A DNA stretch of 11,024 nt from Verrucomicrobia bacterium 12-59-8 (GTDB lineage: Bacteria; Verrucomicrobiota; Verrucomicrobiae; Verrucomicrobiales; Verrucomicrobiaceae): the NCBI GenBank assembly GCA_002279765.1, contig NCCR01000131.1, forward strand, positions 1 through 11,024, given 5' to 3'. Below the pieces are notes generated by a model. That model was not told the DNA's origin and did not search any database. It was given only the letters and a program-made list of their open reading frames with translations. Positions 7,601 to 11,024 of the stretch are shown in pieces. Positions within the stretch are counted from its first letter, which is position 1, and every line of letters begins with the position of its first letter. The translations under genes and the position numbers were made by a program.

Positions 7601-9321
7601 ATCGCGCCCGCATTGCCGATGCCATGCAGCAGAAAGATCCGCAGGCCGCCAACAATCTCCGCAACGCCGCCCAGCAGGCCAGCGGCACCTCTCGCAACGC
7701 CGCCGAACAGAACAAAAACCTCGCCCGCGAAGCCTCGCAGCAGCAGCCGGGCCAGCAGCTCAACACCCAAGCCGCGCAGCAGGCCACCGCCGACGCGCAG
7801 CAGAAGGCCCACGAACTCTCCGCGCAGCTCCAGCCGCAGACCGATGCCGCTCGTGCGCAACTCGCCGCGCTCACCCCGGAAGTCAGCGACATGATGAAAC
7901 GCGTGGCCGCTGATCTCAAACAGACGCAGCAGGAAACACAGGCCGCCGCCAATGACGCCAACGCCGAAAAGCCCGTCGCTGAAGTCGCCGAAAAAGCCCA
8001 GGGACTCCGCCCTGAAGCCGCAGCCAACGCCGAAAAAATGGCCTCACTGCAGGCAGCGCTGCGCCAGGAAGCCAACGCCTCCAACCTGACCAAGCAGGCG
8101 GAATCCCAGCTCGCCCGCACGGCCGATGTCGCCCTCGCGCAGATGCAACAGAAGACGCCTCAAATTGCGCAGAATTTGAAGCAAGCCGCGCAAGCCTCAC
8201 AGAGCAAGCCGCAGGCCCAGGCGCTGCAGACCGCCGCCAATGCGCAGCAGCAGACCGCACAGGCTCTGGAACAGCTCGCGCAGAACATGCAGAAGGTCGA
8301 GGACGGCCAGCAGCTCACCGCAACCGAGCAGGCCGCCATGCAGCAGATGGAGCAGGAACTCGGTGTGCAGGAGCCGCTGGACGAGGCGTATGAACGTGCC
8401 AAGCAGCTCGCCGAAATGGCGCAGGACGCCACACAGAATCCGCAGGCCGTGCTTGAGGCCTTAGAGAAGGAACTGCCGAAGAATCAGTCCATGCAGAGGG
8501 CCCTCGCGGAAACCGCGCAGACCACCGCGCAGCAGGCAGAGCACGCTGTCGCCCAAGAAACGCAGCAAGCCGTGCAGAACGGCATGGCGCAGAAGCAGGC
8601 CGCCAGCGATCTCGCCCGCGTCTCACGCCATCAGCAGCGTCTCGGCGACAAAGAAGCTGCCGAACAGGTCGCGCAGGCCAGCAATCAACTCCAGCAGGCA
8701 GGTCAGCAGGCCGAAGCCACCCAGGCCAATCCCGTGCCCAATCCGCAGGTCGCGCAGCAAAGCCTCGCCAAAGCCGCCCAGGCAGCCAAAGCGGCCGAAG
8801 CCACCGCCAGCAAAACCTCCCCCGCCATGCTCGCATCCCCCCTCGAACAGCTTCAGGGCCAGATGCTCGCCCAGGCTCTCGATCAGCTCGATGCCCAACT
8901 GCACCCCATGCAAGGCGGTCAGCAGAACGGCCAGCAGCAGCAAAATGGTCAGCAACAGCAGGGCGGCCAGCAGGCCCAGCAGAGTCTCAGCAACGCCCAG
9001 CAGGCCCAGCAGCAAAGCATGGCCGACTCCCGCAATCAGGGCCAAACCCCCGGCCAGAAACCCTCCCAGCAGCAGGCGCAGAATCAAAAACAGCAGGGCC
9101 AAAACACACAGGCCCAATCCGCCGAAGGCGGCAATCAATCCACACAACTTCAAGACGGCGTCCTCGGACAAGCCACCGTCCTCGTCAAAGGCGACTGGGG
9201 CCACCTCCCGCAAAAAATGGCCGACGACCTCACCGAAGCCACCCGCTCCGAAGCCGCCCCCGAGTACCGCGCCGCGATTGAGAGCTACTACAAGGCGATT
9301 GCGGCGAAGGCGAAGCGCTGA
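4648..9321 (+). CDS. Giant membrane-anchored Gln/Ala-rich coiled-coil protein, DUF4175-like
   Basis: A protein of 1557 residues. The N-terminus has two hydrophobic segments (about 27-47 and 57-76) and a third at about 153-175. Residues about 190-505 look like two or three beta-rich Ig-like repeats (PASVKIHILEPL; IVPPAYSGW; PPTAQISEPAEQIELLPDE), probably outside the membrane. From about residue 507 (RQREWAESQRRLALKADRLD) to about 1420 the chain is nearly all alpha-helical coiled coil rich in Ala, Gln, Glu and Lys. Residues about 1424-1500 are Gln-rich low complexity. The C-terminus returns to a conserved-looking segment, GDWGHLPQKMADDL...EYRAAIESYYKAI, which I associate with large Verrucomicrobia/Planctomycetes proteins of this kind. 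Those are usually next to MoxR ATPase and BatA/VWA genes, but no such gene lies beside it here. Function is unknown; an envelope-spanning scaffold is inference. No ribosome binding site is visible before the ATG. Long antisense frames here are composition artefacts. Confidence 0.88.
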   Translation: MNLALRPATHEALQRFRLRRQQLLRLRAALCGGAIALAAFTLIALLDRAWFMPDALRPWVTLIAYGGAAYAAWRVAWRFIALGNGKEGTAKLIEAAEPALRERLLAAVELADPRGGVNVKDSVEFREKLQDDVAAAIEGIDWNAKLPTRTLRPWFIAIGSVVAVILMLCVVPGLHLGGFLTRAALPFANLERPASVKIHILEPLKASALAPIGSEVPLVIETVGPPLTQATLEFQVEGSKPRLTELSSVGTARFEGIVPVGQTDVRYRVHAADAITPWRTLSARARPRIVEFTKTIVPPAYSGWKETQIKADYGDLEALDGSTIKLTLKTNQPVTQSDFILNPDLPEKKTLPSTTTPEGLLTTDLAVQAAHSSWQISLTAQETGFTNEESTPWRIITIPDLPPTAQISEPAEQIELLPDEAVRLTGLATDDVGLSSVKLAHAINGANWTERDLPFAKADKEAPVQTLLPLAPLGVKTGDALLLKLIAIDLKGQKAESPPVRVIILEQTIDPRQREWAESQRRLALKADRLDEQTRELRKELEQVRKTERNSRKDPDKARDEAANALASAQEKFEQVKAQSEELWNALKEAARDAPNQLNASEAQLIGQKLAQLRHEQLPELEKLNADEIDNTEQLKRAANEAASHASVIAEALRAFAAEESARIAAQESQQLQRQSRMLTETSLQANRDAEQRPKWQEQQRALMAQSKMLQKDLAKLDDTQKGRYRGQFQDIDKKVTETSADLDSSLDKTEQTKSPEHLYGASDNLRSRLQQAADVTRSIAEQTANEAQQRRENLIRQENPALAKMVKARYYLAEAENETNDPRRRKKNDNDGLTSLKNAEKQLAEAARQLQDQAELREQNQATNTQAALDTNRASRAVSELARQTAAAGSMPMPTQEEADKARRSNGPPSPAAKTMADLKDKATQLEQVARTLEADASAQDAAQALEAAQAGGSHPQNQQDFAQTAAQARAAAEALQQLPEKINRARIADAMQQKDPQAANNLRNAAQQASGTSRNAAEQNKNLAREASQQQPGQQLNTQAAQQATADAQQKAHELSAQLQPQTDAARAQLAALTPEVSDMMKRVAADLKQTQQETQAAANDANAEKPVAEVAEKAQGLRPEAAANAEKMASLQAALRQEANASNLTKQAESQLARTADVALAQMQQKTPQIAQNLKQAAQASQSKPQAQALQTAANAQQQTAQALEQLAQNMQKVEDGQQLTATEQAAMQQMEQELGVQEPLDEAYERAKQLAEMAQDATQNPQAVLEALEKELPKNQSMQRALAETAQTTAQQAEHAVAQETQQAVQNGMAQKQAASDLARVSRHQQRLGDKEAAEQVAQASNQLQQAGQQAEATQANPVPNPQVAQQSLAKAAQAAKAAEATASKTSPAMLASPLEQLQGQMLAQALDQLDAQLHPMQGGQQNGQQQQNGQQQQGGQQAQQSLSNAQQAQQQSMADSRNQGQTPGQKPSQQQAQNQKQQGQNTQAQSAEGGNQSTQLQDGVLGQATVLVKGDWGHLPQKMADDLTEATRSEAAPEYRAAIESYYKAIAAKAKR

Positions 9322-9323
9322 TT

Positions 9324-9406
9324 AAAGTAGTGGCGAGCTTCAGCTCGTTCTGGATTCTGGGAAGAACGTGCGCTGTCCAGAACGAGCTGAAGCTCGCAAC
9401 TACTTT
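9324..9406. repeat. Long imperfect inverted repeat (31-bp arms), REP/MITE-like
   Basis: Two 31-bp arms (9324-9354 and 9376-9406) are complementary except at one position (9332 against 9398), around a 21-nt centre. Each arm also holds its own small palindrome, CGAGCT-TC-AGCTCG, so the element can fold as one long hairpin or as nested hairpins. It begins 3 bp after the stop codon of the giant gene and ends 74 bp before the next gene. Extragenic position, size and structure suit a dispersed palindromic repeat such as a REP-type or MITE-type element. As RNA it would make a very strong 3'-end structure for the upstream transcript. Whether it recurs in the genome cannot be seen here. Confidence 0.85.
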
Positions 9407-9480
9407 GGTTGCACACCGCCCTCTCCGCGCTCCTGTCACACGCCGGAGAGGCACGTGGCTTTTCGCGGGTTCTGCTCTCC

Positions 9481-10152
9481 ATGAAACCTTTCCTTCTGCT
9501 GGCCACATCTCACACGCCTGACGGCGCGGAGCTGACCCTGCATTCGCACGATTCGAATTTCTTTCTCCGCGTGAACCGCCAGCCCCTCATGGGCACCAAT
9601 GCCTCCGAGTCCGAAAAAGTCCTCGCAGAGCTCGCCTGCGCGCGTCTTGGCGCCGGCCCGGCAAACGTCCTCATCGGCGGCCTCGGCTTCGGCTTCACCC
9701 TGCGCCGAGTCCTCGAACTCATGGGCCCCACCGCGCACGTTCAAGTGGCGGAGCTTCTCCCCCAAGTCGTCGCCTGGAACCGCGAATACCTCACCGCCGT
9801 CAACGGCCAGCTCCTCGATGATCCGCGCGTCGAGATCACCGTGGACGATGTCTTCCAAGTCATCAGCCGCGCACACAAAGGGCACTACGATGCCATCCTC
9901 CTCGATGTGGACAACGGCCCCATCGCCATGGTGCAGGACGGCAATGCGCGCCTCTATCAGACCCAGGGCTTTTCCGCCATCACCCACGCCCTGAAACCCG
10001 GTGGCCGCGTCACATTTTGGTCCGCCAGCACCGATCACGCCTTTGCCAAACGTCTCAGCAAAGCAGGCTTCAAAGTCGAAACCGTCGCCGCGAAGGCGTA
10101 TCCGCAGGCTAGGCGCTGCACGCACACGATCTTTGTGGCGGAGCGGAAGTGA
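9481..10152 (+). CDS. Spermidine synthase-like protein (class I methyltransferase fold)
   Basis: A protein of 223 residues from ATG 9481 (MKPFLLLATS). An in-frame TTG at 9409 would add 24 residues read from the edge of the inverted repeat and is unlikely. The nucleotide-binding loop of the Rossmann fold is VLIGGLGFGFTLRRVLE (63-79). The acidic residue after strand 2 is in VQVAELLPQVVAWN (E91). DDPRVEITVDDVF (113-125) and HYDAILLDVDNGP (135-147) follow the order seen in spermidine-synthase-like proteins, ahead of LKPGGRVTFWSA (171-182). The usual N-terminal beta domain of a full SpeE is short or absent, and the protein is shorter than typical SpeE (about 280 aa). A true aminopropyltransferase activity is therefore uncertain; it may be a SAM-dependent methyltransferase. 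Cytoplasmic. It converges with the PEP-CTERM gene, with 63 bp between the stop codons. Confidence 0.85.
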   Translation: MKPFLLLATSHTPDGAELTLHSHDSNFFLRVNRQPLMGTNASESEKVLAELACARLGAGPANVLIGGLGFGFTLRRVLELMGPTAHVQVAELLPQVVAWNREYLTAVNGQLLDDPRVEITVDDVFQVISRAHKGHYDAILLDVDNGPIAMVQDGNARLYQTQGFSAITHALKPGGRVTFWSASTDHAFAKRLSKAGFKVETVAAKAYPQARRCTHTIFVAERK

Positions 10153-10215
10153 TGAAGAGAGGCGGGAGCGCGGAGAGATCAGGATGATTCCACTGCATTC
10201 AAGGCCTTGTGCCGA

Positions 10216-11024
10216 TCAATAGCTTCCAGTTACCAGACGGCGGTTCCGCATGATCAGAAACAGACCGCCGGCAGCGAGGAGAAAAACGGCGCTGCCAGGC
10301 TCGGGAACCGGCGCGGCAAAGCCGTCATAGGCGTAGGCATTGGCACTGGTGCTGTCAGGGAGACGCACTTCGGCGGCGGTGGTCAGATTGTTCGCCACCA
10401 CGAGACCGTCGATTTCCGACTGGGTGGTGATGGAGGCATAGGGGGCTAGGATGCCGCCATTGAACCTATGTTCATTCAAGTTGATGGTGGTGGCTTCGTA
10501 AAAGTTCCAGAGGGTGTGCTCCTGCCAGTAGTTGCTGGTTAAATTGCCCACCATGTTTCCGTTGGTCCAGTTCACCGAGGTGCCGCTCACATTGATGATG
10601 ATGTTGGCGGTGTTGGCATCTGCGTTCAGATCAAACTGCTGGCCAAACGGATTGCTAAAAATAGAGGCGGCCGTCACATTGAAGACGGCCACACCATCGG
10701 CACCCGCCGTGGCATTGAACGTCGTGGGTCCGGGGGAGCCGGAAGGCAGGGTGACCGTGCTGTCCGCCAGCATGGTGCTGAGAGCCTGTGACTCCGCGAT
10801 GGAGTAACCCCGAATCTGGTTCAACGATGCATCGATGCTGTGGTCCGCCACCACGGAGCCGCCGCCGTTGAAGTTGATGATCCGGCCATTGGTGCTGCCG
10901 TCAATGTAAAGGCTGCCGCGCTGCACATTCAGCGGGTTGCCGCTGACGAGATTGTTCCCCACCACGAAGGAACGGTCCGTGGACGTCACCGTGCTTTTGA
11001 GGCGGATGCCTAGAACGGAAGACT
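10216..11024 (-). CDS. Choice-of-anchor A domain protein with PEP-CTERM sorting signal, 5' end outside window
   Basis: The frame is open through the right edge of the window, so the signal peptide and true start lie outside; at least 269 codons are visible. A GTG at 10989 is an internal codon, not a supported start. The visible part reads as a choice-of-anchor A domain: FVVGNNLVSGNPLNVQRGSLYIDG near the start, then FNVTAASIFS, NIIINVSGTSVNW, and HRFNGGILAPYASITTQSEIDG, a typical signature. It is followed by a PEP-CTERM tail: VPEPGS (PEP codons 10297-10305), a hydrophobic helix (AVFLLAAGGLFLIM) and a basic end (RNRR). Such tails are cut and anchored by an exosortase, placing the protein at the cell surface or in the exopolysaccharide matrix. 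No exosortase is encoded here. The composition is rich in Asn, Thr and Ser, as is usual for these surface proteins. Confidence 0.9.
   Translation of the reverse strand, partial: SSVLGIRLKSTVTSTDRSFVVGNNLVSGNPLNVQRGSLYIDGSTNGRIINFNGGGSVVADHSIDASLNQIRGYSIAESQALSTMLADSTVTLPSGSPGPTTFNATAGADGVAVFNVTAASIFSNPFGQQFDLNADANTANIIINVSGTSVNWTNGNMVGNLTSNYWQEHTLWNFYEATTINLNEHRFNGGILAPYASITTQSEIDGLVVANNLTTAAEVRLPDSTSANAYAYDGFAAPVPEPGSAVFLLAAGGLFLIMRNRRLVTGSY

Noticed and set aside
1..11024. CRISPR array, rRNA genes, transposase or phage genes
   Set aside because: No regularly spaced direct repeats, rRNA-like sequence, or transposase, integrase or capsid motifs seen in any frame.

Overview
The window is GC-rich, with strong third-position G/C in its genes. 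It carries a choice-of-anchor A protein ending in a PEP-CTERM sorting tail, a very large membrane-anchored Gln/Ala-rich coiled-coil protein of the DUF4175 type, and few clear Shine-Dalgarno sequences. Together these suggest a chromosome of the Verrucomicrobia/Planctomycetes group, most likely Verrucomicrobia (Prosthecobacter/Verrucomicrobium-like). This is inference from gene content only. No phage genes, transposase genes, CRISPR array or rRNA genes are visible.

Layout. At the left edge, a TolB-N-terminal-like fragment (2-127) runs into a lipoprotein gene that keeps its lipobox but has no usable start codon (106-579), so both genes are broken at the same spot around 97-105. Next, on the plus strand, is a YdeI/DUF1801-type protein with a C-terminal CDGSH iron-sulfur motif (595-1239). 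It converges on a 796-codon P-loop ATPase on the minus strand (1303-3693). Upstream of the ATPase lies an AT-rich 304-bp gap. It holds a perfect 9-bp-arm dyad that fills the spacer of a sigma70-like promoter pointing to the plus strand. A small 80-aa conserved-looking minus-strand gene follows (3998-4240). A 407-bp gap then precedes the dominant gene of the window, a 1557-codon membrane-anchored coiled-coil protein (4648-9321). A large near-perfect inverted repeat (31-bp arms) sits directly after its stop codon. It is followed by a spermidine-synthase-like methyltransferase-fold gene (9481-10152), which converges on the PEP-CTERM protein gene entering from the right edge (10216-11024, 5' end outside the window).

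How the genes relate. No obvious multi-gene pathway is encoded: adjacent genes face each other or are separated by sizeable gaps, so most are probably single transcription units. The most notable items are the CDGSH tail on a YdeI-like protein, the operator-like dyad embedded in a promoter, the long inverted repeat, the uncharacterised two-domain ATPase, the doubly broken junction at the left end, and the giant coiled-coil protein standing apart from the MoxR/BatA-type genes usually found with such proteins. I do not see convincing evidence for a complete new multi-gene system.
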